Shown one piece after another: positions 1-8,852 of a stretch of DNA of 56,029 nt (position 1 is the stretch's first letter; the number at the start of each line of letters is the position of its first letter). Below the pieces are notes generated by a model. That model ran no database searches, was not told the DNA's origin, and saw nothing but the letters and a program-made list of their open reading frames with translations. The position numbers were made by a program, and so were the translations under genes. This DNA is from Chloroflexota bacterium (GTDB taxonomy: Bacteria > Chloroflexota > UBA11872 > VXNJ01), in NCBI GenBank assembly GCA_026707405.1, contig JAPOWW010000006.1, forward strand, positions 1 through 56,029, given 5' to 3'.

Positions 1-1
1 C

Positions 2-283
2 GCCCTGGCCGCGCAGGCGGCGGGCAGCGTCGACGGGGCGGCCATCCGGGACCATTTGCGAGTGATCGGCGGTCCACCCGGCGAGGCTGTCCTTGGCACG
101 CCCGCAGGCGTGGCCGACGGGCTTCGGCTGCTAGCTGAAGGCCGGGAGATCGACTACGAGGGAGCCGCCAGCACACTGGACTGGGACGACGACGGCGACC
201 TCCGCCGGGGACACATCGGAATCTGGCGTTTCACCGAGGACGGGCGGATCGAAGAGCTGGACGCGGTTTTCGTCGAGTCCTAG
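2..283 (+). CDS. Branched-chain amino acid ABC transporter substrate-binding protein, C-terminal end (partial)
   Basis: The frame is open from the left edge, so about 93 C-terminal residues are visible. They contain a helix-rich stretch, then IDYEGAASTLDWDDDGD, then an IGIWRF strand and a GRIEEL turn. This order (Y-x-G, acidic D-x-x-GD loop, IW strand) is typical of the end of LivK-like type 1 periplasmic binding proteins of the Peripla_BP_6 family, which capture amino acids or related small molecules outside the membrane for an ABC importer. The N-terminal signal, the first lobe and any transporter partners lie outside the window. Ligand cannot be predicted from this fragment. Confidence 0.7.
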   Translation, partial: ALAAQAAGSVDGAAIRDHLRVIGGPPGEAVLGTPAGVADGLRLLAEGREIDYEGAASTLDWDDDGDLRRGHIGIWRFTEDGRIEELDAVFVES

Positions 284-727
284 CAGGCGTGTGGGCCTGT
301 GTGGGGGCGGTGGAGGCGGTGCTCTATCTCGAATGACAAACCCCGTTCGTCAATTTCCCGACGGTGCTTCCGTGGTTCTGAGCGCCGGCGACGGGTCTTG
401 AGTGGGATGACGGGGCGTTAGGTTCCGAGCGAAGCGAGGAATGACAGGTGGGAGTGTCGGGATTACGGGCGGGGGTACTCTGGGAGACACACCCTCACCC
501 CGACCCTCTCCCATCAAGGGAGAGGGAGTGAAAGCGTACAGACCGGGGAGATAGGTTACATCCAGACCGGGCACATGGGTAACACATTGTGGGAATCGAT
601 TCCGGCTTTCGCGGTAACGGCGACTGGGAACGGGGTCGCGGGATGACGACGGGATGTCCCGTTTGTCCCTCGACAAGCTCAGGGCAGGCAGGCTCAGGAC
701 GGACGGGGCTGGTTGAGAGTCTGGCGG
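284..727. other. Gene-free stretch rich in interspersed repeats
   Basis: No convincing gene. It holds a palindromic repeat of the CCCTCACCC...GGGAGAGGG family (about 490-530), pieces resembling repeats seen elsewhere in the window (GAATGACAGG near 440, CTCGACAAGCTCAGGGCAGG near 668), and GC-rich filler. It separates two genes pointing toward each other. Confidence 0.6.
490..530. repeat. REP-like palindromic repeat, copy 1
   Basis: CCCTCACCCCGACCCTCTCCC is followed after a short loop by AGGGAGAGGGAG, giving a CCCTCTCCC/GGGAGAGGG stem. Seven related elements occur in this window. Such short intergenic palindromes are common in environmental bacteria; no mobilising gene is visible here. Confidence 0.8.
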
Positions 728-2359
728 CTACCGCTTTCTGCGCCTCACGCGCCGTCTGACGAAGAAGGCGACTACCAGAATCACGATCCAGACCGGGCTG
801 AAGATGCCGACCCAGATTAGTGCCTGAGCGAGGGCGGCGCCTACGGCGGAGAGCGCACGGACGGCGCTCCTGCCGGTGTCGCCAGCGCTCCAGCCGCCGA
901 TTACCAGACCTTCCTCTTCGTTGACGAAGACCTCGATGGTGTCGGAGGCCCGGATGTCGCCTGCGTCAGTCTTGCCGGTGATCGTGAGAGTCGCGGTGTA
1001 GGGGTCGGGGCGGTAGTTGGCGTACACGTGCGCCGCGGTCGCGGTGGTTACTCCAGGCTCAACGTCACCGGTCTCGGGTGACGTACCGTCGCCGAACGTC
1101 CATCTGAACTTGAGATCGGAGACGCCCTCGGGGCTGGTGAACGAGCCGGAGAACTCGGCCTCCTGGCCCTCCTCGACGGTGATCGAATCGCCCGCAAAGA
1201 CCGTGATGACCGGAATCTCGCTGACGGTTACCACCACCGAGGCCTTGGCTTCGGCCGCGCCGGAGTCACCGGTGCCGGTGATGGTGATCTCGGCGAAGTA
1301 CGGAGAATTCTGGACATCGTAATAGACGTGCGAAACGGGAGCGGTCACCCGGGTGTCCTCATCGGCGGTGGGCGCCGTCCGGTCGCTGTAGTACGGCCCG
1401 GAGCCGTCGCCGAAGTCCCAGACGAACGAGAAGTAGTCGATTCCCTCGGGCGGCTTGAAGAAGGCGCGGAACTGGACGGGCTGGCCGACCCCGGCGACCT
1501 GGTCGCCGCCGGCGTCTATCTCCATGTCCTGCGGCTCCAGCACGAGGGTGACATTGATCAACGAGAACGCGGAGGTCTGCTCAAGGAAGTTGATGCGTCC
1601 CTTGATGACCTCGATTTCGCCTTGAACATTGGAGAGCGTCCGCTGAACGTCGAGCGCTTCCTCGACCGTGGCGGCGCGGTCGAACAGCCGGAGCAGAGCG
1701 GTCTCGGTGGCCTCCAGATTGCCGAGGCGCGAGGTGAGGTCGACGTATTCGTCGGTAACATCCCTGCTGCTGGCGTTCTCGGCCTGCACGTCGACGGCCA
1801 TTCCTCTGAGTCGAGCGACGGCCTCGTCGAGGCGCTCGGCGGGCACGCGAATCGAGATGAACCCCACGTGCCGCTCGGCGCGGCTGGTGGAGACGATCCA
1901 GCCGCCCATCTCGCGAGCCATCGCGCCGACCTCATCGACGGAGGTTGCCACGTCGACAATCTCCAGGGTCATGTCGACGGTGTAGATGATTATGCGTTTC
2001 TGGATGGCGAACTGGTTCGTCTGCTGCTGCGTGTCGCCGAGGTCCTGCATGGGGCCCGCCGCCTGCTCCGATTCGAGTTGGACGGACTGGGCTTGTGCCG
2101 GGGCCGCCGTGACTACTTTTTCGACCGCAACCTGACGCTCGACTACGACTTCGACAGGCACTTCCTGCACGACGACCTTTTCGACGGGCACTTCCTTGAT
2201 GACCTCCACAAATCCGCCGTCCGTCATCGCGGACTCCTCTTCACCTTCGCCGAGGCAGGCCGTCAGCGCGAGCGCGGCGGCGAGGAGAAGGAGGGTGATG
2301 GCGTGCGCGCGCCAGGGCCGGAGCGCGTTTGAAGTGACGTTCTTAGGAATGTCGGTCAT
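728..2359 (-). CDS. DUF4349 lipoprotein with two PKD domains and a C-terminal membrane anchor
   Basis: A 543-residue secreted lipoprotein. The ATG at 2359 is chosen because GGAGAA lies just upstream; an earlier in-frame start exists but lacks this site. A signal peptide ends in the lipobox LTAC with Cys35. A valine-rich linker of KEVPVEKVV-type repeats follows (about 45-85), then a DUF4349 domain (about 120-280) with its coiled middle, then two PKD beta-sandwiches marked by WDFGDG and WTFGDG (about 290-470), and a transmembrane helix before a final arginine-rich tail. DUF4349 proteins are envelope proteins of unknown activity. PKD domains usually act as spacers or binding modules. The double anchoring, lipid at one end and helix at the other, suggests a surface loop structure. 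No operon partner is adjacent. Confidence 0.85.
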   Translation of the reverse strand: MTDIPKNVTSNALRPWRAHAITLLLLAAALALTACLGEGEEESAMTDGGFVEVIKEVPVEKVVVQEVPVEVVVERQVAVEKVVTAAPAQAQSVQLESEQAAGPMQDLGDTQQQTNQFAIQKRIIIYTVDMTLEIVDVATSVDEVGAMAREMGGWIVSTSRAERHVGFISIRVPAERLDEAVARLRGMAVDVQAENASSRDVTDEYVDLTSRLGNLEATETALLRLFDRAATVEEALDVQRTLSNVQGEIEVIKGRINFLEQTSAFSLINVTLVLEPQDMEIDAGGDQVAGVGQPVQFRAFFKPPEGIDYFSFVWDFGDGSGPYYSDRTAPTADEDTRVTAPVSHVYYDVQNSPYFAEITITGTGDSGAAEAKASVVVTVSEIPVITVFAGDSITVEEGQEAEFSGSFTSPEGVSDLKFRWTFGDGTSPETGDVEPGVTTATAAHVYANYRPDPYTATLTITGKTDAGDIRASDTIEVFVNEEEGLVIGGWSAGDTGRSAVRALSAVGAALAQALIWVGIFSPVWIVILVVAFFVRRRVRRRKR

Positions 2360-2637
2360 GTGGGTTCTCCGTACCGGTTTGCCCCGGTTCTTCCTGGGGA
2401 TAGTACACCTTTGCTGATTTTCGGCGGCTGGAGCCAGGCTGAAGCTGGGTCTCAATTAGACAATACGCGTGGCTGGGTGAAATCGTTCCATCTCCTCCGA
2501 CACTTTTTTGTCGAAGGGTATGAAGCAGGGGCGGAGGCGTATTCTTGATGTTGGTTTACCAGTCAATTTAGATGTAGATCCCGTGACGATATCGGCGAGC
2601 TTGCGGACGTGGTCCGCGCCAGTCACGCGCTTTGTCG

Positions 2638-3336
2638 ATGGCGCGATTGGATATGGAAAAGGTTCGAGAAGTGAGTGATCTCGCGCGCTGGAAACCGGGC
2701 GCACAAATACTCCAGCAGGAAATGTGGGGTGAAAGGGTCGGCGCCATACGGCCGGTCACAGTCGTCGAGGACATGCCGGAGCGCCTAGTGCTGTACTCAC
2801 ATCCCAACACGCGGATTGTCTCTTGCGGTAATGAGAATCGACGCTCCATCGAGCTGTCCGAGCGGATCGATTTGTATATGAAAATGCTCGAACCGGGCGT
2901 GGCGGAGTTCCACGAGGAGGTGTCACCCAATCAGCACGTTCTGACGCTAACGCCCGCCGGAAGCTGGCATTCGATCTGGCTTTTCTGGACGGCGGACTGG
3001 CGGTTCCGGTCGTGGTACGTCAACTTTCAGTCGCCGGTGCGCCGCAATGGGGAGGGAATCCAGACTCACGATCTTGCGCTGGATATCGTGGTGCGGCCGG
3101 ATCTGTCGTGGGAGTGGAAGGACGTGGACGAGTTCGAGGAGCTGGTCAGCCGGGGATTCTTCACGGACGAGCAGGCGGCGTCGGTGCGCGGCGAAGCGGA
3201 CCGAGTGGTGGAGGTCATCGAAAGCGGTGGGCCGCCCTTCCACGATGGCTGGGAGGACTGGCGTCCCGATCCAAGCTGGCCGGCTCCAGTCCTTCCCGAC
3301 AACTGGGCCGAGATAAGCGACATAACCACGCGGTAG
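2638..3336 (+). CDS. DUF402 (FomD-like) domain protein
   Basis: About 232 residues. The central and C-terminal part carries the DUF402 signature: WYVNFQSPVRR, then a T-x-D-x-x-LDIVVRPD strand pair and WEWKDVDEFEE. Related proteins such as FomD and bacterial Ntdp hydrolyse nucleoside diphosphates or nucleotide adducts with divalent metal; the acidic residues here are compatible with that, but the substrate is unknown. Starts at 2632 (TTG), 2638 (ATG) and 2653 (ATG) are all possible and none has a clear ribosome-binding site. It is divergent from the DUF4349 lipoprotein and convergent with the ammonium transporter, so it is probably monocistronic. Confidence 0.7.
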   Translation: MARLDMEKVREVSDLARWKPGAQILQQEMWGERVGAIRPVTVVEDMPERLVLYSHPNTRIVSCGNENRRSIELSERIDLYMKMLEPGVAEFHEEVSPNQHVLTLTPAGSWHSIWLFWTADWRFRSWYVNFQSPVRRNGEGIQTHDLALDIVVRPDLSWEWKDVDEFEELVSRGFFTDEQAASVRGEADRVVEVIESGGPPFHDGWEDWRPDPSWPAPVLPDNWAEISDITTR

Positions 3337-3398
3337 CCGCGCCAAACCGACGGCTTGGAACCGAGTTCGTCCTGTCGTGAGCTAGCTGGGCGCTTCGA

Positions 3399-4808
3399 TC
3401 AGTCCTCGTCGTCGTAAGTTTCGGGCATCAGCACGAATTCGGGATAGGCTTCGATTCCCAACTCTCCGGCGTCCTGCCCCAGCTCCTCGACCTGGCGGGA
3501 CACTCGAGCCTTGAGGGTGAGGTCGATCAGGTACCAGACGATATACGAGACCAAGAATACGAATGCGCCGACCGCCAGCACGCCGACGACCTGGACACCG
3601 AAGCTGGCACCGGCGGCGATTGAGGCCGCCAGAGTTCCCCATACGCCGGCGACCAAGTGAGCGGGGACCGCCCCGACCACGTCATCGAGCTTGAACTTCT
3701 CGAAGAGCTTGATCGCGACGGTACACAGAATCGCGCCGATGGCGCCGATGATGATGGCCCAGAAGTGGTCGGTCATGGTCGGTCCGGCGGTTATCGAGAC
3801 TAGGCCCGCGATGGCTCCATTGAGGCCGACGAACAGGTCGATGCGTCCCATGATGGGACGCGAGACTGCCAAGGCGGCGATCACGCCGGCGGCGGCAGCG
3901 AGGTTGGTGTTGACGAGCACGTTGCTCATTGCGACGGCGTCGAGCGCGCTGCCGAGAGCCAACTGCGAACCGCCGTTGAAGCCGAACCAGCCGAGCCAGA
4001 GGATGAAGACGCCGAGCGTCACGACCAGCACGTTGGAGGGCGGGGTGGGCCTGGCCGAGCCGTCACGGCTGAATTTGCCGAGCCGCGGACCCACGACCAG
4101 GATTCCCGCGAGGGCCGCCCAGCCGCCGACGCCGTGAACGATGGTCGAGCCGGCGAAGTCCTGGAAGCCCATCTCGGCCAGCCATCCGCCGCCCCACGTC
4201 CAGGCACCAACTATCGGGTAAATGACCGCGGTGAGCAGCAGGGTAAAGACGAAGAACGACCACATCTTGACCCGCTCGGCCAGCGCACCGGAAACGATGG
4301 ACGCGGCCGTGGCGACGAAGACCATCTGGAAGAACCAGTCGGACATGACGGAGTAGCCATTGGAGATGACGGAGGCGGCCGCGCCTTCCTGTCCGTCCAG
4401 CAGGGCTATTTCATCGGCTGACGGTCCGTAGAGAAGATTGAACGATCCAATGAAGCCGCCGACAGTTTCGCCGTACATGAGGTTGTAGCCGATGACGAAA
4501 TAGGCGAGACCGGCGATCGAGTAGATGCCGACGTTCTTGAGGCAGATCATCGAGGCGTTCTTGGTGCGCACCGAACCGGATTCGAGCATGGTGAACCCAG
4601 CGCACATCCACATAACCAGCGCGCCCCAGACCAGGAACGAGAAGGTGTTGAGTACGAACGCCGTCTCCTCTTCCACTCCCGCCGCGTATGCGATGGCCGG
4701 ACGGACGAGCAAGATGATTAGCCCAACGATCCCCGCGACCGCCAAAGCGGCAATGCGGTTGCGCAGAATGATGGACAAGAACGAGTGCGGTTCTATTGTT
4801 CTAATCAA
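3399..4808 (-). CDS. amt: Ammonium transporter, Amt/MEP/Rh family
   Basis: About 469 residues with a cleavable or first-helix N-terminus (ends AYA) and eleven hydrophobic segments. Hallmarks of the Amt channel are present: CAGFTMLESGSVRTKN in the early helices, the first pore histidine in STIVHGVGGWAALAG, the WFGFNGGS segment, and the second pore histidine in DDVVGAVPAHLVAG. It should conduct ammonium across the cytoplasmic membrane as NH3 plus H+. The TTG at 4808 is preferred because AGAGGG sits five bases upstream; a GTG at 4841 adds 11 residues but has no such site. The acidic tail (ETYDDED) is unusual. No GlnK regulator gene lies next to it. Confidence 0.95.
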   Translation of the reverse strand: MIRTIEPHSFLSIILRNRIAALAVAGIVGLIILLVRPAIAYAAGVEEETAFVLNTFSFLVWGALVMWMCAGFTMLESGSVRTKNASMICLKNVGIYSIAGLAYFVIGYNLMYGETVGGFIGSFNLLYGPSADEIALLDGQEGAAASVISNGYSVMSDWFFQMVFVATAASIVSGALAERVKMWSFFVFTLLLTAVIYPIVGAWTWGGGWLAEMGFQDFAGSTIVHGVGGWAALAGILVVGPRLGKFSRDGSARPTPPSNVLVVTLGVFILWLGWFGFNGGSQLALGSALDAVAMSNVLVNTNLAAAAGVIAALAVSRPIMGRIDLFVGLNGAIAGLVSITAGPTMTDHFWAIIIGAIGAILCTVAIKLFEKFKLDDVVGAVPAHLVAGVWGTLAASIAAGASFGVQVVGVLAVGAFVFLVSYIVWYLIDLTLKARVSRQVEELGQDAGELGIEAYPEFVLMPETYDDED

Positions 4809-5021
4809 TTTTCCCTCTGCCCCTTGGGTCCCGGCTTGCACGGGCCAAATTTAGCACTCTGAATCGCTTGAATCCAAAACGGAAACCGATTGAAGCTCGC
4901 CGGGAACTGGAGGCTCCTACCTTGTTGGCCGACGTGCTGAATCAGTGTGGGAAAGGCGGGGCGCAATTGATGTCGACTGGGATGCCTTGCGCGCGTGATA
5001 ACCGTCGCGGTTGGCGGATTG

Positions 5022-6635
5022 CTAACTCATGACCAGCGGGCGTTGGAGGGTGACGGGAACGTCGATGAGACATGGGCGCTCGAGCGTCAGCGCGTGCTTG
5101 AGCGTTTCGCCGAGCTGCTCGGGACTGGCGCGGAGGCCGACCGCTCCGAACGATTCGGCGTATTTGACGAAGTCGGGATTGACGAGGTCGACCTCGTAGG
5201 CCCGGCCGTAGTCGCGCAGGAAGTCTTCCTTGATAGCGCCGTAGGCGTTGTCGTTGAAGATCACGGTCACCACGTTTATTCCAAGCTGGACGGCTGTGGC
5301 CAGCTCCTGGCTGGTGAAGAGGAATCCTCCGTCGCCGGTGAGCGCGACGACGGGTTTGCCGGGAGCGGCGAGCTTGGCTCCGAGAGCCACGGGGAATGCG
5401 TAACCGAGCGTCCCGAAGGCTAGATCGTACAGCCAGGTGCGCGGCTGGTATACGGGTATAAACGACCGCGCCCAGTAGCCGAGCAGATGCGGGTCGGCGG
5501 CGATAATGGCTTCGTCGGGCAACGCCTGGCGCACGGCGCGCTGTATGGCCATCTCGACCGGCGCGCGCCGCTCCATCTCGTCCCAAACGGTCTTGTGGGC
5601 GCCCTGGGCGGCGGAAACCCATTCGCCGCGCTCGCATTCCGCGCCGTCAAGAGCATCGATGAGGCCTTGCACGCCGAGCCGCGCGTCGGCGTGGATACCG
5701 ATCTCGACGGGGAAGTTCTTGCCGGGTTGAGTGGAGTCGATGTCGACGTGGATCAGGCGTTCGGGAATCGGGATCGACCACTTGGCCGTGGGTAGATAGC
5801 CGAATCGCGCCCCTACCGCGAGCATGGCGTCGGACTCGGACATCAGGCGCTTTATGGGTCCCTGGTTGGCCAGGTTGCCGACGGATAGCGGGTGGTCTTC
5901 GGGGATCGAGCCTTTGCCGCTGCTGGTGGTGATAACGGGCGCGTCGAGCCGCTCGGCGAGCGATTGCAGCTCCGCCCAGGCGCCGGAGCTAATCGTTCCG
6001 CCACCGGCCCAGATGAGCGGGCGCTCGGCTTCGGCAAGGATGCGGGCCGCGCGCTGGATGTCAGCGGCGTCTCCGGAGGGGCGGTCATGGGTCTCGGCGC
6101 GCAAGATGTCGACTTCGGCTTCATCGGTGAAGAAGTCCACGGGAATCTCGACGACCACGGGACGGGGGCGGTTGACCTGCGTACGGCGAAGCCCTTCGTG
6201 GATCGCCGCCGGGATTTCGGCGGGGCCCGAAACCTGTTTCGACCACTGCGAAAGCCGGGAGAATATGCCGAACTGGTCCTGGCTTTCGTGAACTATGCCG
6301 CGGTCCTGGTAGAGGTACTGGGACATGTCTTCGGCCATGATGTTCAGGAGCGGGACGGAGTCGCCGTAGGCTTCGCCCATGGGGGTGGCGCCGTTTAGAG
6401 CGCCCGGTCCGGCCGTGCTGAATAGGGTCCCGGCGCGTCCGGTGACCCGGGCGGCGCCGATGGCCATGAAGCCTGCGCCCTGCTCGTGCCGGACGAGAAT
6501 GTGGCGGACCTTGTCTTGTTGCATCAAGCGGCCGTATAGATGTTCGGTGTGATAGCCGAGAATGCCGAATACGAGGTCGATTTCCTCGGCTATGAGGGAT
6601 TGGACTACGGCGTCGGACCCGGTCATGAGTGGCAT
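5022..6635 (-). CDS. Thiamine diphosphate-dependent enzyme, acetolactate synthase/benzoylformate decarboxylase type
   Basis: A 537-residue three-domain ThDP enzyme. The N-terminal pyrimidine-binding domain has the catalytic glutamate Glu51 in VRHEQGAGFMAIGAARVTG. The central domain has the Rossmann-like DAPVITTSSGKGSIPEDHPL segment. The C-terminal domain has the ThDP/Mg motif GDGGFLFTSQELATAVQ ending in NDN about 28 residues later. Full length for the family. Members make or cleave 2-oxo acids (acetolactate synthase large subunit, benzoylformate decarboxylase, glyoxylate carboligase). No small regulatory subunit, ilvC or other branched-chain gene is adjacent, so a biosynthetic AHAS role is not supported by context. 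The substrate is open. Confidence 0.88.
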   Translation of the reverse strand: MPLMTGSDAVVQSLIAEEIDLVFGILGYHTEHLYGRLMQQDKVRHILVRHEQGAGFMAIGAARVTGRAGTLFSTAGPGALNGATPMGEAYGDSVPLLNIMAEDMSQYLYQDRGIVHESQDQFGIFSRLSQWSKQVSGPAEIPAAIHEGLRRTQVNRPRPVVVEIPVDFFTDEAEVDILRAETHDRPSGDAADIQRAARILAEAERPLIWAGGGTISSGAWAELQSLAERLDAPVITTSSGKGSIPEDHPLSVGNLANQGPIKRLMSESDAMLAVGARFGYLPTAKWSIPIPERLIHVDIDSTQPGKNFPVEIGIHADARLGVQGLIDALDGAECERGEWVSAAQGAHKTVWDEMERRAPVEMAIQRAVRQALPDEAIIAADPHLLGYWARSFIPVYQPRTWLYDLAFGTLGYAFPVALGAKLAAPGKPVVALTGDGGFLFTSQELATAVQLGINVVTVIFNDNAYGAIKEDFLRDYGRAYEVDLVNPDFVKYAESFGAVGLRASPEQLGETLKHALTLERPCLIDVPVTLQRPLVMS

Positions 6636-6887
6636 GGAAGTGCGCCTATGTGGTGTGTTGAGAATTGATCGATGTTACGGATGGCTTTGAAGTGGGGCCT
6701 CCGTGCTTAACCAGTCTCAGGTTAGCCTAAATTCAATAGCCGCCTTAGGTAGGGCGGTATTCTGATGAGCCGTGGTCAATGAAGAATCAGGTTAGCCGGA
6801 GAGAGGTGACGGCTTTCTGTAATTGCCGTGTGGGTATGACGGGATGCTGCTGGGGTTGACCAGCGGAACCACCGGGCCGATAATGCA

Positions 6888-6953
6888 CAAGACCCCCCCA
6901 GTTGCTTCGGTGGCTGGGATAGGAGCCATTCTCCGGAGTGGCTCCTCTTTTTT
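6888..6953 (+). terminator. Hairpin plus intrinsic terminator
   Basis: A first stem-loop (CCCAG ... CTGGG around a TTGCTTCGG loop) is followed by AGGAGCCA-loop-TGGCTCCT at 6921-6946 and a CTTTTTT tract. The second hairpin with its T run is a textbook rho-independent terminator for plus-strand transcripts. Confidence 0.7.
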
Positions 6954-7040
6954 GCTAGGACTTGGGCCGGCTCCACTATTCGGTCATGGCTAATCCCGGC
7001 GTTGACCAGTTGGCAAACCGTGCATACAATCTCCATACAT

Positions 7041-7092
7041 CCCCCCGGTTGCTTCGGCGGCCGGGTGCGAAGCCGCCCACGGGCGGCTTCTG
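7041..7092 (+). repeat. Second copy of the tandem hairpin pair
   Basis: CCCCCGGTTGCTTCGGCGGCCGGG resembles the first hairpin at 6888-6915, and GAAGCCGCCCACGGGCGGCTTC forms the second. The T run is missing, so this copy may not terminate. It ends 16 bases before the NYN gene start and would lie in its leader. Confidence 0.55.
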
Positions 7093-7107
7093 CGTTTGTC
7101 GAGGCAA

Positions 7108-7746
7108 ATGAGAGTCAACGTTTACGTCGACGGCTTCAATCTCTACTACGGTGCTGTTAAGGGGACCCCGTACAAGTGGCTGCATCTCGGTAAGCTATGC
7201 CGCTTGCTACGCCCCAAAGACAGGATCAATCGAATCCGTTATTTCACTGCAGATGTGAAACCCCGCCCCAACGATCCCCAGGCTGACATCAGGCAGCAGA
7301 CATATCTGAGGGCGCTCAAGACGATCCCAAACCTCATGATTCACAAGGGGCGTTTTCTCTCGAATGAGACTTGGATGAGGCTAGCTCGTCCGATTGAAAG
7401 CGCAGGCGGTGAGACACTTACGAGAGCTTTAGTTATTAAGACTGAGGAAAAGGGATCAGACGTGAATCTTGCGAGTTGGCTTCTGATCGACGGGTTCGGG
7501 AGAGACTTCCAGTCGGCGCTAGTCATTTCGAACGACTCCGATCTCGTCGAGCCCATACGTTTCGTGCGGCAGAGGCTAAATCGGCCGTGCTACGTCATTC
7601 ATCCGCACGGGACAGAGGTACGGACGCTTCGCCGTGCGGCGACGACGTATTTGCAGCTTGACGCCGACATCCTTGCCGAATGTCAATTCGCTCCAACATT
7701 GACCGATTCGGCTGGAAGGACTATTACAAAGCCGACAGCTTGGTGA
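7108..7746 (+). CDS. NYN (PIN-like nuclease) domain protein
   Basis: A 212-residue single-domain protein of the NYN/LabA-like (DUF88) group of PIN-fold nucleases. It shows VYVDGFNLYYG at the N-terminus (first metal-binding Asp), KGSDVNLASWLLIDG in the middle and ALVISNDSDLVEPI toward the end, which supply the conserved acidic residues. NYN proteins are predicted or shown to cut RNA, and some act in defence or RNA processing. The ATG at 7108 follows GAGG closely; an upstream TTG at 7096 is less likely. It stands alone downstream of two hairpins and 41 bases before an oxidoreductase gene on the same strand, so co-transcription with that gene is possible. Confidence 0.85.
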   Translation: MRVNVYVDGFNLYYGAVKGTPYKWLHLGKLCRLLRPKDRINRIRYFTADVKPRPNDPQADIRQQTYLRALKTIPNLMIHKGRFLSNETWMRLARPIESAGGETLTRALVIKTEEKGSDVNLASWLLIDGFGRDFQSALVISNDSDLVEPIRFVRQRLNRPCYVIHPHGTEVRTLRRAATTYLQLDADILAECQFAPTLTDSAGRTITKPTAW

Positions 7747-7787
7747 CAGTTGAGAGAATCTCGAAAACCTTCTGAGGAGGGGCTGCG

Positions 7788-8804
7788 ATGGCGGATGTTT
7801 TGAAACTTGCTTTTGTGGGCTGTGGGGCAATTGCCCAGCATCATCTCGCGGGGATTCGGGAGGAATGCAAGAACGTGCGCGTTACGGCCGCGATTGATCC
7901 CGAGATCGAGAAGGCCGAGCGCATGGCGGCGGATACCGGGGCGGTGGCGTTCACCTCGCTGGAGGCGGCGCTTGAAGGCGGCGACTTCGACGCGGTGGAC
8001 ATCATGGTGCCGCACGACCTGCACGAGCCGCTGGCGATCGAGGCGCTGCGGGCGGGCAAGCACGTGCTGCTGGAGAAGCCGATGGCGCCGACGCTAGAGG
8101 CGTGTGATCGCATCCTGGCCGTGGCGGCGGAAGTCGACACGGTGTTCATGGTAGCCGAGAACGCACAGTACTGGCCGGAGGTGCTGCTGGCCCAGGAGAT
8201 TCTGGATTCCGGGGAGATCGGGGAGGTCACGACGGCGAGGGCGGCGTTCGTGGCCCAGGTCGACAGCCAGTGGTACAGCGGGGAGCGGCCCTGGCGCTAC
8301 GACGCAAAGCGCCGCGGCGGCGGCGTGGTCATAGACGGCGGGTCTCACTGGATACGGCCGCTGCGGATGTGGCTCGGGGAGATCGAGAGCGTGGTGGCTG
8401 TCTCGGGCCGGCCCTGGAAAACGGTGGAGGCGGAGACTCTGCTACGCGCCTTGTGCCGGTTCGAATCGGGTATCTACGCCAGTTTCGACGCGCTGGAGCT
8501 TGCCGGAGCGATGGCTCCTGAACAATGGTTCAAAGTGTCCGGGACTGAAGGCGAGCTTGCAATGGACGCCGCGTTCGACGGCGGCCTGAAGGTCTACTCG
8601 CCGGCGAGTCCAGAGGGCAGGCTGGTGGCCGAGCCGAGGGGTTGGGCGAAGTCGTTCGGACCCGAGATCGCAGACTTCGAGAGCGCGGTGCTGCACGGCA
8701 AGCCGCTGGAAGCCGGACCGGAAGAGACACTAGCCGAACTGCGCACGGCGCTGGCGATGTACCGCTCGGCCGAGAGCGGGCAGTGGGAGAAGGTCTGGGA
8801 CTAA
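7788..8804 (+). CDS. Gfo/Idh/MocA family NAD(P)-dependent oxidoreductase
   Basis: A 338-residue two-domain dehydrogenase. The N-terminal Rossmann fold starts with LAFVGCGAIAQHH, a GxGxxx dinucleotide loop, and carries the family E-K-P motif in LLEKPMAPTLEACD, whose lysine takes part in catalysis. The C-terminal alpha/beta sheet domain includes GGGVVIDGGSHWIRPLR, where the conserved histidine sits. A strong GAGGAGGGG ribosome-binding site precedes the ATG. The family oxidises or reduces sugars, inositols and related polyols or removes glycosidic groups; the substrate cannot be told here. A second, distant family member is at 25450-26475. Confidence 0.9.
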   Translation: MADVLKLAFVGCGAIAQHHLAGIREECKNVRVTAAIDPEIEKAERMAADTGAVAFTSLEAALEGGDFDAVDIMVPHDLHEPLAIEALRAGKHVLLEKPMAPTLEACDRILAVAAEVDTVFMVAENAQYWPEVLLAQEILDSGEIGEVTTARAAFVAQVDSQWYSGERPWRYDAKRRGGGVVIDGGSHWIRPLRMWLGEIESVVAVSGRPWKTVEAETLLRALCRFESGIYASFDALELAGAMAPEQWFKVSGTEGELAMDAAFDGGLKVYSPASPEGRLVAEPRGWAKSFGPEIADFESAVLHGKPLEAGPEETLAELRTALAMYRSAESGQWEKVWD

Positions 8805-8852
8805 GGTGATTCCCTTAGCTAGATTGCCGTTTTCGGAGGATTTGGCGGAGGG

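Larger units (their letters stand above)
6636..7107. other. Gene-free stretch with two tandem hairpin pairs
   Basis: No open frame of note. It contains the upstream region of the ThDP enzyme gene and, from about 6890, two related structures, each a CCCC(A/C)GTTGCTTCGG(T/C)GG-type hairpin followed by a second GC-rich hairpin; these are listed separately. Confidence 0.6.

Noticed and set aside
350..676. 108-codon minus-strand frame
   Set aside because: Made largely of dispersed repeats (TPSPLMGEGRGEG, IPRFARNLTPRH); no start signal and no family likeness.
1328..2332. 334-codon plus-strand frame opposite the DUF4349 lipoprotein gene
   Set aside because: Shadow of a well-supported gene in GC-rich DNA; composition is repetitive and no domain is visible.
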